A stretch of DNA of 64,000 bases from Gordionus sp. m RMFG-2023 (lineage: Eukaryota; Nematomorpha; Gordioida; Chordodea; Parachordodidae): NCBI RefSeq assembly GCF_954871325.1, contig NC_088776.1, positions 29,250,508-29,314,507 on the forward strand, given 5' to 3'. Numbering within the stretch: the stretch's first letter is position 1; each line of letters opens with the position of its first letter. Below the pieces are notes generated by a model. It was not told the DNA's origin and did not search any database. It saw only the letters and a list, made by a program, of their open reading frames with translations. A program made the translations under genes and the position numbers. Positions 11,356 through 22,840 of the stretch are shown here, piece after piece.

Positions 11356-12428
11356 ATGAATATTTTTGAAGTTGGTGTTTATACTCAAAATGATGAGAAA
11401 GCTTATGATTTTTGTCTAAATAATCAATTTATACCGCCTGGAATACAACATACCTGTTGCAATTCCGTAATGCGGGTTGAAAAAAACAATAAGAGTTTAC
11501 GATATCGATGCAGTAGGTGTCGTAGATCGTATTCAATATGGAAAGGTAATATTAATATATATATCATAAATGACGAATTTTTAGATTCCATTTTTGAAGG
11601 AATTCATGATGTTGGGAGATTTTTAAGACTAGTGTACTTGTACATAAGTACCAATTCTTTAAAAAATATTAAACAAAATTATTTTTAGGCCGTTATAAAA
11701 TTTTAACTGCTTCGAAAGAGTTAGATTATGATAAGAAGGCAATTTCAAGATGGTAATCTAAAGTATAATATGGTTTTTTACTTCACTTATATAGGTTTAA
11801 AAAATTTCGAAAGGTATGTGGATTCCATATAGCCTCGAATCATTCAAAGATCGGGGGGCCTGGCCACGTTATTGAAATTGATGAAACTCATGTATGGAAG
11901 CGTAAATATAACCGTGGTCGGCATTTGACTTCCGAGGCTATATGGATTATTGGTGGTATATGTCGGGAAACAAATGAGATATTTTTAAGTGCCACCACAA
12001 CAAGAGATCAAGATACCACCTATCGTGTGGTTAAAGATAATGTTATGCAAGATTCCACGATAATGACTGACTCGTGGTTAGGGTATGTGAATTTATTTTT
12101 TCAATAAAGCAAAAGTGGTGATAAATGTAAATATATTTATCTTAGATATAATCGGCTAGAAAGTTCAAACTATTTCCACTATCGGATCAACCATTCGCAA
12201 AATTTTGTTGATCCAAATGACAGATCGATCCACACTCAAAAAGTCGAGAGGCTGTGGCGGGATCTAAAGGCAAATTATAAAAGACATGGGGATCGGGATA
12301 ATATTCATGAATATCTTCTTGAATATAGATATTTTCGAAAATATAGATTATTAAATCGTTTTGATGTTTTTATTCATTTTATTAATGATTGTATAAATTT
12401 TAATAGTATATTTCAATTTAATGAATAA
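11356..12428 (+). CDS. Merlin transposase (IS1595/ISXO2-like DDE), five exons, copy 1
   Basis: Exons 11356-11545, 11585-11647, 11689-11752, 11795-12082 and 12146-12428 join through GT-AG introns of 39-63 bp with matching phases into one frame of 295 residues. The N-terminal zinc ribbon shows CC near NSVMRVEK and a second pair in YRCSRCRRSYSIW. The catalytic part shows VIEIDETHVWKRKYNRGRH (first Asp), STIMTDSWLGY (second Asp) and HTQKVERLWRDLK (Glu), then a YLLEY.YFRKY tail as in ISXO2/IS1016 proteins. Family knowledge: such enzymes cut and paste elements with 8-9 bp duplications. The frame looks intact, so the copy may be young or active. Confidence 0.88.
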
Positions 12429-12971
12429 ATTATTTCGATTGTTATGCTTAAATTTTATTTATTTTTGGAATCTTCCTTTAATTATTGTGTTATCACTAAA
12501 AAAAATTAAATTCTTTATACAAATTTTAGAAAAAATTATTCATATTAAGTTTGTATAGAAGGAATCGGTTAGGTACCTTTTCAGGGGCAATTATTTTTGT
12601 TATTTTTTAATGTTATTTTTTGTTATTTTTTTATGCGATTTTTTGTTATTTTTTTATGCGATTTTTTTTATGTAATTTTTTTATGAAAACTATTGTTTTT
12701 ATGTTATTTTTTTATGATTGGTTCATTTTCTTATTGGTTAATTTTTTATTTAAGGTATTTTTAAATTAATATATCTTTTTTTATTTAAGATATTTTAAAA
12801 TAATTTTTTCTAAAATTTAAAATTCGTACAATTATTTAAAGAAAGTGATGGGGGCAAATAAGGGGGAAGGCTAGGGGTAAGGGGTAAAATTATTAGATTA
12901 TGTACAATGCGGGTAGGTTTGAGGTTAAATTTTTGATAGATGAAACTTCGCTATTTAAAATTTATTTGGTT

Positions 12972-13147
12972 GATTCTTTCTATACAAACTTAATATGATT
13001 CCTTCTATACAAACTTAATATGATTCCCTCTATACAAACTTAATATGATTCCTTTTATACAAACTTAATATGATTCCTTCTATATAAACTTAATATGATT
13101 CCTTCTATACAAACTTAATATGATTCCTTCTATACAAACTTAATATG
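12972..13147. repeat. Seven-copy 25-bp minisatellite at the centre of the Merlin pair
   Basis: The unit is ATTCCTTCTATACAAACTTA followed by ATATG, repeated seven times with a few substitutions. One copy in the reverse orientation occurs at 12540-12564, immediately beside the inner terminal sequence. The unit therefore derives from the downstream flank of the transposase gene and was amplified at the junction of the two halves. Confidence 0.92.
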
Positions 13148-13258
13148 AATAATTTTTTCTAAAATTTGTATAAAGAATTTAATTTTTTTAGTGATAACAC
13201 TATAATTAAAGGAAGATTCCAAAAATAAATAAAATTTAAGCATAACAATCGAAATAAT

Positions 13259-14333
13259 TTATTCATTAAATTGGAATATACTATTAAAATTTATACAATC
13301 ATTAATAAAATGAATAAAAACATCAAAACGATTTAATAATCTATATTTTCGAAAATATCTATATTCAAGAAGATATTCATGAATATTATCCCGATCCCCA
13401 TGTCTTTTATAATTTGCCTTTAGATCCCGCCACAGCCTCTCGACTTTTTGAGTGTGGATCGATCTGTCATTTGGATCAACAAAATTTTGCGAATGGTTGA
13501 TCCGATAGTGGAAATAGTTTGAACTTTCTAGCCGATTATATCTAAGATAAATATATTTACATTTATCACCACTTTTGCTTTATTGAAAAAATAAATTCAC
13601 ATACCCTAACCACGAGTCAGTCATTATCGTGGAATCTTGCATAACATTATTTTTAACCACACGATAGGTGGTATCTTGATCTCTTGTTGTGGTGGCACTT
13701 AAAAATATCTCATTTGTTTCCCGACATATACCACCAATAATCCATATAGCCTCGGAAGTCAAATGCCGACCACGGTTATATTTACGCTTCCATACATGAG
13801 TTTCATCAATTTCAATAACGTGGCCAGGCCCCCCGATCTTTGAATGATTCGAGGCTATATGGAATCCACATACCTTTCGAAATTTTTTAAACCTATATAA
13901 GTGAAGTAAAAAACCATATTATACTTTAGATTACCATCTTGAAATTGCCTTCTTATCATAATCTAACTCTTTCGAAGCAGTTAAAATTTTATAACGGCCT
14001 AAAAATAATTTTGTTTAATATTTTTTAAAGAATTGGTACTTATGTACAAGTACACTAGTCTTAAAAATCTCCCAACATCATGAATTCCTTCAAAAATGGA
14101 ATCTAAAAATTCGTCATTTATGATATATATATATTAATATTACCATTCCATATTGAATACGATCTACGACACCTACTGCATCGATATCGTAAACTCTTAT
14201 TGTTTTTTTCAACCCGCATTACGGAATTGCAACAGGTATGTTGTATTCCAGGCGGTATAAATTGATTATTTAGACAAAAATCATAAGCTTTCTCATCATT
14301 TTGAGTATAAACACCAACTTCAAAATTATTCAT
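13259..14333 (-). CDS. Merlin transposase, five exons, copy 2 (inverted)
   Basis: It mirrors copy 1 in all five exons and introns. The start codon is at 14333-14331, the first exon ends at 14144 (190 bases, as in copy 1), and the stop is at 13261-13259. The zinc ribbon, the DETHVWKRK, MTDSW and ERLWRDLK motifs are all present. Visible protein differences are few (K/N in the SIWKG word, D/N in VVKDNV). The first intron is 41 bp instead of 39 bp, so reading through it would shift the frame, which supports real splicing. High identity to copy 1 points to a recent duplication or to sequence correction between arms. Confidence 0.86.
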
Positions 14334-14945
14334 TTTAAAAAAAATGGAAGGAATTATATAATATATATTGGAACTAAAAAAAAGGGAACCAAAAAAAGAT
14401 TTATACCAAAAAAAAAATTAAAAATGGAAAGTTTCGTCTACCAAAAATCTTACCCCTAGCCTTCCCCCTTATTTGCCCCCATCACTTCCTTTAAATAATT
14501 GTACGAATTTTAAATTTTAGAAAAAATTATTTTAAAATATCTTAAATAAAAAATTAACCAATAAGAAAATGAACCAATCATAAAAAAATAACATAAAAAC
14601 AATAGCTTTCATAAAAAAATTATATAAAAAAAAAATCGCATAAAAAAATAACAAAAAATCGCATAAAAAAATAACAAAAAATCGCATAAAAAAATAACAA
14701 AAAATCGCATAAAAAAATAACAAAAAATCGCATAAAAAAATAACAAAAAATAACATAAAAAAATAACAAAAATAATTGTCCCTGAAAAGGTACCCTAACC
14801 CAAATGTTATTTATTTTTTTAAATAGATTCTAAAAGTTTTTTTATAAAAATAGAAAGGAACACCCAAAGTTTTATTTATTTTTAATTTTTTAAAAAAATA
14901 ACACCAATTTTATTATTTATACTTTAAATAAAAATTATTTTAAAT

Positions 14946-17003
14946 ATGGTTTCTGAATTATGGAAATATTTTGATAAAGATGAAGGTAATTTTGCAAAAT
15001 GCGTCATCTGCGGAATTCTAATTTCACGGGGAGGAATACTGAAAAATTCGTTCAATACAACTAACATTAGGAAACATCTGAAGCGTTGCCATCAAAAGGA
15101 ACTCGAAGAGCTAACACAAAAAGAACGAGAAATATTAGAAAAAACAAATCAAATTTTAAAAAAAAGAGCCCTGAAAGTCAGCCAACAATATCAGCCATTC
15201 TTAATAAAACTAATATTTGGAAACATTCTGATCCTAAATCAATAATAATTTCTAAATTTATAGGGGAAATGATAGCGTGTGACCACCAGCCGATTTCTAT
15301 CTTGGAGGATATAGGCTTTAAAAGGCTTTTACATCATTTATGTCCAAATTACAAAATTCCCAATAGAAAGTATTTTTCGCAAGGAGTTATTCCGGATATA
15401 TATGAAAAACTCTCCGAAAAAATTCGTAAAGAAATTTTGGTTGACGATTCTTTTTTATCCTTTACGGTAGATACAGGTGGCGATTCTCACATCTCATTAA
15501 CATGCCACTATATAAACCAAAATTTTCAACAAATTAATAGAGTTCTAAATGTTAAAACATTTAATGAGTCGCATACAGCAATAAATATTGCTCAAATTTT
15601 AGATGAAATTATTAATTATTGGGGTATAAAGAAAAATAAAATACACCTAATCATTAGAGATAATGCACCCAATATAACTTTGGCCATGAAAAATGGGAAA
15701 TTTCAAAGCGTTTCGTGTTTTGCACATAGTTTGCAATTGGTTGCACAGGCAGCAATTTTATCACAGAGATCTATTATTGACATGCTTGCCCGGGTTAGAA
15801 AAATAGTAGGACATAAACATTCTTCTATTGCACAAAATTGTCTAAAAGAAATCCAAATTCGATTAAGTCTAGCCCAGCACAAATTAATCCAGGATGTGCC
15901 CACCCGTTGGGATTCTACCTATTATATGCTCGAAAGATTGATAGAACAAAAAAGGGCGGTACAGCTGTTCATTATCGATAATCCTAATTTGGGAAATCTC
16001 TCATTATATGAGTGGGAATTAGCAGAAAGGTTGATGTTCTTGAACCAATTCAGAGAGTAACAAAAGAAATAAGTACGGAATCATGTTCAATTATCAATGT
16101 TATACCCTTTGTTGAAATTCTGAAAAGTGAATTAACAATTAATGGGGACACAGATAGAGGTGTGCAGACTATGAAGAATACCACTAATAATCAATTAACA
16201 ACTCGGTTTTTTGATATTTATGATGATGACAATTATGTTGTCGCAACATTACTTGATCCTCGATATAAGGATTTCTTTTTGCCAAAAAACATATCATACA
16301 TAGAAAAGCTCAGGACTGCATGTTAGTCTTTTTTTAAAGGTGATGATAATGTTCAACTTCCAATTTCTAATAAAGATTCGCCAGGTTTTATATTTTTTAA
16401 AATAAATTTAGATTTTATTGTTAACTTAGGTAATGACAATGAGAAAAATGTTCCACATAACATTAAAAAATGCAAATTTAATTTAAGGGATGCTTATAAA
16501 TTGAAAATCAAAGAAAAACTAGTAATAAATGAAATCGATAGTAATGTAAATGATGACCTGCCATACCTAATAGAAATCAAGGAATATTTAAAAGAATCTT
16601 TATATATAGAAAGTATAACAACATATTTTTCATATTAATTTAAATATTGCTTGGTTGGGCTATGATTGACCCATTTGTTTGGGTGATTTTTCAAAATCAA
16701 CAAAAGATTGGGTTTGTATGAAACCCACTATTTTATAAATGCTAATTTTATATTTGTGTTATTTATTTAGAAAACTCGAATAACATTGATGATATTGATA
16801 TTATATCCCCAGTGAATCCACTTGAATATTGGAGAGTTAATGCTGTAAAATATCCAACTTTATCAACACTTGCACGTAAATTTTTGGCTCCTCCAGCAAC
16901 AAGTGTCCCATCTGAGTCTGCCTTCAGTACGGCAGGGGATATTGATAGTCCTCATCGTAGAAGCCTACTGCCTGAAAATCTAGAGGCTCTTATATTTATT
17001 TAA
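14946..17003 (+). pseudogene. hAT (Ac/ZBED-like) transposase with BED zinc finger, frameshifted
   Basis: It starts MVSELWKYFDKDEGNFAKC. The BED finger has CVIC and then KHLKRCH (14997-15105). The frame changes near an A run about 15157, then continues in a long frame to about 16060 with FTVDTGGDSHISLTCHYI (first catalytic Asp), IIRDNAPNITLAMKNG (second Asp), SCFAHSLQL and TRWDSTYYMLERLIEQKR. A second frame change about 16030 leads to VVATLLDPRYKDFF. After a likely intron (acceptor TTTATTTAG near 16770), the C-terminal dimerisation block reads NPLEYWRVN, SESAFSTAGD and LLPENLEALIF. At least two frameshifts and a stop near 16324 make it inactive as read, although the ends are well kept. Confidence 0.88.
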
Positions 17004-17291
17004 AAAAATCTAATATATTATAATTTTATATATTAAATATTACAATTTTATAAACCAACATAAAATGGATATATTATTATATATTTTTTTTAAAATTATT
17101 GTTGAAATAAAAAAATTAAATTATGCATAATTCTTTTATGCATAAAAAATATTGATTTATTAATTACATTTGGTTCAAAGAGGGGTGGTGAAAAATTAAT
17201 ATAAATATCGGATCGGTATCGGATCGGTTTTGAACCAATATCGGATCGGATCGGTGAAAAATATGTGGATCGGCACAGCCCTAGTTAAGAA

Positions 17292-18278
17292 TTACATAAG
17301 ACACTCAAAAGGAAGAACAAATTAAATAATTAACTATTAGATTAAATATTTTTGAATAATGAAGGCCACACAATTGTGGTCATCTAATATAAGTAGTATT
17401 AATACTTATTACTTATTAGATGATAAGACAATCATTTCAAACAATTACCTAGATAAATGAGAGGGGAGAGGTTAAACTAATTAATTAAACTTTTAATATA
17501 TTAATAAGTGTTGCAGTTAATGGAATTTGGAAACGATCGTTTGCGAATTAATTATAAGAACTCAAGCTTTTTTAAAAAAATATTATTATCAATTTAATAA
17601 TTATAATGCAAAAAAAATCGAAAATTTAAACATCATACATTTTTTATTTATCATAACTTTAGGAAAAATATTTTCAGAATTTTAAAGTTAAAATATTAAA
17701 TTAATTAATTAACCTTGGAGCAGTATGATGCAAGTGTTCAAAAATTTTAAATAAATTTATTTTATTTTAATCTTATACAATTTTTTGCGACGTTTCATAA
17801 AAAAATGGTAAGTTATAAACAAGAACATAATGGAGCGATTAAACAAATTAATTAATAAACGAATGCTAATGTACCTATTGAAAAACAAAATATTTATTTT
17901 GTGTTAAATTTTAGATTTGTTAAGGAATACCATGTCGGTAAATAGTCACATACTAAAGTGATATTTGAAATTGGTTAAAATAGGAATCACATATGCGAGT
18001 TGGTATAACGCAATTTTTTTAAACCAATTTTAACAATATTATTTGCATCTATCCAACGCAAGTAAAAAAAATAACAATATTATATTTATAAGCACTCATT
18101 GGGTCAATTTTTAGTCATAATAGTAAGTTTGTAATAAAATACAGATAAGACGATTCTCTATAAAATATGGCAATTATTTTTATACAATGAACTCTGACAT
18201 ATTTTATCTATAACTTCCATTTCCATGTAGTGCCATCTTATAAGGTTGGTTTCTACCGGAGGCTTATAAGAGATATAG
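17292..18278. other. CAT intron 1 sequence between hAT insertions
   Basis: AT-rich DNA without recognised genes or element ends. It starts with the right-hand target duplication of the 10716-17283 hAT. Confidence 0.6.
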
Positions 18279-20080
18279 GTAGACCTGTGTGCCGCCGGTG
18301 ATTTTTGGCCACGCCGATGCCGCCGCCAAAAAGTGTCAGCTCTCAACACGCTGCCTCCGATGTAAAAATTCGGCGGGGTGGCGGCGTGATACATATTTTT
18401 TATTATTAAAAATAATATTTTATACATTATTTATGAATTTTAATTAGAAGAAAATTAATATTAAATATTTCAATTATTAAAAAATGCGATTTAATTTTTT
18501 AAAATTAATAAATATTATTTGCTATAAAAACATTAGATTTGTAACGATCCATATAATACAAGTTATCTCACTTTAAGCAGGTCTGTGACCAACGTGCTAG
18601 ATAAGATAAGATTAGGATAGTAATTTATAGAAAATATATTGAAATATTATTATATATTTTATTCTTTTAATTTTTGATGTTTCAAATATTTTGTGTAAGA
18701 TGATCAATAATCATATAAGAGTAATATAATATTTTCTTAATGCAATCTACTACTCATCATATAAAATTAATTTTTTATCATAAAAGGAATTTTAATTATT
18801 GATTTTTATTTTATTGCTATTATAACATATATAAACATAGCAGGACTAATAATGGATTCAGCATTGCAATGCCCTGTAACAAAATACAGTATATCCTTGC
18901 AAACAAAACCTTCTTTTGCATGGAAACATTTTGGATCCTTAATATTAAAAACTGACACAAATAATAAGAGCAGTTTTGCTGCAGGTAATCTTTTATAATA
19001 TATGCTTGCAAATAGCACTTGATAAAGATGGTGAGGATGATAATAATTATTAATTTTCAGAGTAAATTTTGATTATTTTTAAAATATTTGTATATTTTTT
19101 AATTAGTTATCCAATCAAATCTTTTTCAAAAAATATCAGCACATCAAACATAAAACGTTTACTTGACAAACATGACTTATCATGTAAAGAAGAAATATCT
19201 AAACAAAATTTAAAATTATTTTTCAAACCCATCGTAAAAGATAAAACTGACCCTATAAAAGATAAAAAATGGATTTTGGTAAGAAATTATGTTCTCATGT
19301 GTTGCAAGGAGTTAATGCCATTCTCTTCTATAAACAATTCTGGAATGCAAGATTTTCTATAGGTTATTTGTAAAATCATTCTAATATTTTATAGAACAAT
19401 TTTAATTTTTATTATAACTGTTAAAATATCTAATTATTTTATAATGGATTATTTAAATAAAACTGATCTCATCCCACATTAAAAAATTTTTAAGGCATAA
19501 TGTTTTTATTATTGTAGAAATATTTCAGATACAAAAAATTCATCAAATAGAACACTTAGCAGGAGTGAATTAGATGATGTGTATTAATCAATGAAAGCAT
19601 ACATATGTCAACAAATTAATATAGGTCCAAAATTTTGTGCCATAACTTTTGATATGTGAACCGACGAATATAGACGGCGAAATTATATTACCTTTACATT
19701 TCACGAAATAGATAATAATTTTTATATTGTATTTTATACATTGGCGACAAATCACGTCACTCAAACCGCTGAAACTATTCTTTCCGAGATGAAAAAGTTA
19801 AAAATGAATTTGATAGGGTCCAGGAAAATTCAAATGGTTACGGATGCAGGACCTAATGTAAAGAAAAGTGTTCGTCTAGATATGACCATCATTTATGTTT
19901 GGGGCATGGATTACATAATCTAGTGATATTCGATGGAATAAAATAAGTTAATAAAATAGAAAATCTCATTAAAAAAGTGAGATAAATTATAGTTGTCTTA
20001 AGATTTAAAACAGCGGATTTTGAAAATAAAAACGATATCGAAAATAGGAAATGTTTTGTATCGATATCATCATCGGATAT
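18279..20080 (+). mobile_element. hAT relic with BED finger, TAGACCTGTG family, copy 1
   Basis: The probable left end is TAGACCTGTGTGCCGCCGG, followed by a GC-rich subterminal zone with GCCGCC and ACGCCG words (18279-18395). Coding traces follow on the plus strand: a PSFAWKHFGS..LKTD block (BED finger start), KKWILVRNYVLMCCKELMPF, a NNSGMQDFL block (19140-19362), a ..FCAITFDM.TDEYRRRNYI block (19640-19700) and QMVTDAGPNVKK (19830-19870). These are the first half and catalytic Asp regions of hAT transposases. The frame is broken several times and no right end was found. The relative at 43313 has the same left end. Confidence 0.7.
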
Positions 20081-20093
20081 TGCCAATTAAAAT

Positions 20094-20235
20094 CGGCTTA
20101 AACTTATCCTTAACCAAAATAAAGCGGCTAAGGCTTAGTCTGAGTCAAAAAAAATAGGCTCAGATTTAGCCTTAGTCAAAGTAAATCGGGTCAGGTTTAG
20201 CCTTAGCCAAAATAAATCGGCTAGGCTACGCCATT
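20094..20235. repeat. Degenerate ~47-bp tandem repeat
   Basis: Three imperfect units share ATCGGCT, AGGCTTAGTCTGAGTCAAA and GATTTAGCCTTAGTCAAAG-type words. Similar GGGCTAGGCTTG wording returns in the array at 50030-50250. Confidence 0.65.
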
Positions 20236-20389
20236 TCCCAATAAATATCACAGATATATTCTAGATAATATTTTCTTTTGACAAAACAGGAGAAAACATC
20301 AAAAATATTTTAAATTTTTAAGCCCAAGTCAAGCTTTGGGTCGACTTACAGGGCTCTTTATTCACTGATGTATGACTCTGTTTTTAGGG

Positions 20390-20437
20390 GAAAGGGGGAG
20401 GGGAGGGGAGGGGAGGGGAGGGGAGGGGGGGGGGGGT
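20390..20437. repeat. (AGGGG)n tract ending in a G run
   Basis: A pentameric AGGGG/GGGGA repeat of about six units ends in a run of more than ten G. On the plus strand it meets the four-G-run criterion for a G-quadruplex. It lies just 3' of GGGCTCTTTATTCACTGATG. 20437-20734 is AT-rich with nothing recognised. Confidence 0.85.
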
Positions 20438-20734
20438 AACAAAATAAAAATAAATGTTGAAAACGTATTTAATTAATTTTTGACACCTCCCCCTTTCTCA
20501 TAATTTTTGTTTGGTATATACAATTGAAATTAAATTCCTTTTAAATTTAAGTTTTCCTTTTTACTATTTTAATTATTTTCATGCTTCCAATCTTAATTAA
20601 ACATAATCTAACGTTTCCCAGATTTTAATAAAATTTTTCTCGGATTCAAATTAGTATAATCATAGGCAAGTTATAAATTGCGTCCCTTAAGATAAATGGA
20701 ATGAAAAACAAATTAGCGGTTCTCTTAAGGATGT

Positions 20735-21235
20735 ATGAAGCGGATAAAGTTGATAGGTATTCAAGAAACCCACTGTCCAGGAAATAACGCTGCAACCTTC
20801 AATGATTATAAAATATTTTGCTCGGGCACCACTTTCAACAGCTGGTCTGAGATAGCATTCCTAATAAATAAACGAATACTAAATTTCATCATTAAATTTG
20901 TATCCATCTCTGAAAAATGTGGTCTTCTCTATTTGAATACAAAATTTAAGCCCACAATAATAGCAAATTTCTATTCCCCACCTAATAGGAATGAAAGATT
21001 AATAATAAATATGATTCACTCCCTACCGTGTAGATAAAATATAATAATTTTAGGTAATCTAAACATGAAAATTGGTAAAGGAGCTGAATGTTAGTAGTAA
21101 TGTCACTGGATATGCTACCATACAACAACCAAATAGAGAAGACAGTAAGAAATTTCTTGATTTCTGCAGAAATAAGAACTTTAAAATAGAAAATACCTAT
21201 TTTTGCCACAGAGAAATAAATACATACATAGGCCT
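20735..21235 (+). pseudogene. LINE endonuclease (APE) domain fragment
   Basis: It reads KRIKLIGIQETHCPGNNAAT (the metal-binding QETH of AP-like endonucleases), FLINKRIL, ISEKCGLLYLNTKF and ANFYSPPN (usually VYAPT), then after a stop LGNLNMKIGKG (usually LGDFNAKVG, with the catalytic Asp replaced by Asn) and SKKFLDFCRNKNFKIENTYF. The order is that of RTE- or CR1-type LINE endonucleases. The reverse transcriptase part is absent, so this is a short broken piece. A LINE reverse-transcriptase fragment of a similar kind lies at 34540-34860. Confidence 0.8.
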
Positions 21236-21420
21236 AAACCGAATTATTTGTTATTCGAAATTCGATTCGTATTTTACGAATATGAATAGCAAAATTATTC
21301 GATTCAAAATTTCAAATCGAATATGAATAATGAGGAAAAATATTAATGGAATAGTAAACTTTTTATTATTCGATTGAAATTATTTGTATTATCGAATATT
21401 TATTTTAAATTTGTAATTTT
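21230..21420. repeat. ATTCGA-rich dispersed repeat, copy 1
   Basis: Dense ATTCGA, ATTCG and TCGAAT words begin right after TAGGCCTAAACCGAATT. A related block is at 55380-55520, ending GACATGCCTAATG. The short self-complementary words suggest the ends of a non-autonomous transposon, but no clean boundaries were found. Confidence 0.45.
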
Positions 21421-22840
21421 TCGTTAATATTTGTAAATCGTAAGTAAATAATAAAATAGAAGAAATTAAACTTTCTAGTGGATATCATTTCGTTTTACTT
21501 TATTTTATTTCCTATTTTTTATATATTCATAAATCAAATCATAAGTTATATTTTCTGATAAGAAGTTATAATGCTTTGAATTCTGTTACATCAACTTCTT
21601 TAGTAGAACTTTCATATAGATCAGTATAGTTTTTACTTGTAATTTTAATTTTTTCATTGAACTAGTTTATACTAGTTATTATGTCTTTGTTCTAGTGATA
21701 TGTTTTTATATTACCATTTATATTTTTGTTTTCTTTGTTCAATTAGAAGTGATGTGTTTTTCTCATTATCATGTACATCTTTTTTTCTTTGTTCACGTAT
21801 ACCAAGCTTGTTTTGATTTCATCCTCAAAACTGGTTCTAGCCAGTTTTCGAGATGGGCCTGGATTATTAACATTCTTTTTTTTTATTATATAATTTATCT
21901 ATATAAAGACCACGAAAAATGATATTCGGGATTGTGTTTTTTATGAATGATTTTATTCCTTTTTTGTAACTATTGAAATAAATTTGTTTTACCATAATTA
22001 CACTACGTTGTCCGCGTGATTCCATGACAAAATCGATACCCAAACCCGGCCCCCTGGATCCCATTATCGACCATCCCGGACCCTCGATCACGGACTGTGT
22101 TTTCCCCACTTTCTGTCGAAATTCAACAGGTATGATAAATAATCTCTTCAAACATTTTTGGTGTTATGAACAAGTCAAAACATTTTTTGGAGTGTCTGCT
22201 TCTTTCCTATATTCTTTTACTCCTGACAGATGAATAACCAAATTTTGTTGACGAGTTCTTATTAAAATTCTTTTCCATTCAGTAACCTTATTTTTAGTTA
22301 ATTTTAAAGAGAAATATACTATGATATATTTACCGAAATAATATTTAAGACTCTTCTTTTTTCAGCTAACATATCTTCTTCATCTTATTCAGACTGTGTA
22401 TCATGATTCCTATCATATATAAAATCTTCATCCTCACTATTAATTACATTATCATATCATATAAAATAATTTTATATTCAATTTTAAATCAAATGGTCTA
22501 TAATTTATATACTACAAAATGAATATAAAATTGTCAAAATAAGAAAGGATTGATTTAAAAGAATTACTAATGTTCTAAGGTTTAATTAATATTCTGTTTC
22601 TTAAGTTGTTTTAAATTTTAAATATTTTTTCTTTCAGGTGCTAATGTACATTGATCTGGAATTTCAGAAACTTAGATTTTATATAATTTTAAATATATTC
22701 AAAGATCAATTTGAAAATTTTGATGGAGAAAGAGAGGGTGATGAACAAAGCCAATCCTCAACTAGTACTAGAGCTACATCTATCCAATCAATATCTGATT
22801 AAGCTGAGCCTGTTAATACAAGGCGAAAAATTGTTTAATA
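21420..22840. other. CAT intron 1 stretch without recognised genes
   Basis: Mostly AT- and T-rich. At 22010-22130 there is a short island of high GC (words such as AAACCCGGCCCCCTGGATCCC) whose short open frames I could not match to anything. No splice-consistent exon of the transporter is needed here, because exons 1 and 2 join directly in phase. Confidence 0.5.

Larger units (their letters stand above)
10993..14800. mobile_element. Inverted double Merlin (IS1016/IS1595-like) element with perfect 8-bp target duplication
   Basis: Outer ends are GGTTAGGGTACCTTTTCAGG and its inverted copy at 14781-14800. The target duplication CAAATGTT is perfect (10985-10992 and 14801-14808); 8-9 bp is the rule for Merlin. 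Two nearly identical transposase genes point toward each other (11356-12428 plus, 13259-14333 minus). The mirror symmetry runs from the ends to about 12560 and 13125. Between lie a third terminal sequence in plus orientation (GGTTAGGTACC at 12565), about 400 bp of repeated leader, and a 7-copy 25-bp minisatellite. Leaders contain a ~23-bp T-rich repeat with ATGCGATTTTT, in two copies at the left and about five at the right. Confidence 0.93.
10716..17283 (+). mobile_element. hAT transposon with 8-bp target duplication, carrying a nested Merlin pair
   Basis: The ends are TAGGGCTGTGCCGATATT and the inverted form at the right (..ATCGGCACAGCCCTA), with GATCGG-rich subterminal repeats on both sides. 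It is flanked by a perfect target duplication GTTAAGAA (10708-10715 and 17284-17291), diagnostic for hAT. The Merlin composite at 10993-14800 sits in its 5' leader; without it and its duplicated target the element would be about 2.75 kb, a normal hAT length. The transposase gene follows at 14946-17003. A shortened sibling lies at 59333-60260. Confidence 0.95.

Noticed and set aside
14532-14756. Phe-rich open frame in the Merlin leader
   Set aside because: It is a product of the ~22-bp T/A-rich leader repeat, with no coding signature.
10993-14800. Bacterial insertion sequence contamination, because the transposase resembles IS1016/IS1595
   Set aside because: The genes have spliceosomal introns, the element sits inside a eukaryotic hAT with perfect target duplications, and Merlin is the known eukaryotic branch of this group.
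18158-18427. 89-residue minus-strand frame in the GC-rich zone
   Set aside because: It covers the subterminal GCCGCC repeats of the hAT left end and resembles no protein.
20390-20437. Telomere-like G-rich repeat
   Set aside because: AGGGG units do not match TTAGGG-type telomere repeats, and both sides continue into ordinary sequence.
22010-22240. GC-rich island with open frames on both strands
   Set aside because: Both frames are short and shadow each other; no motif, splice context or repeat end could be supported.
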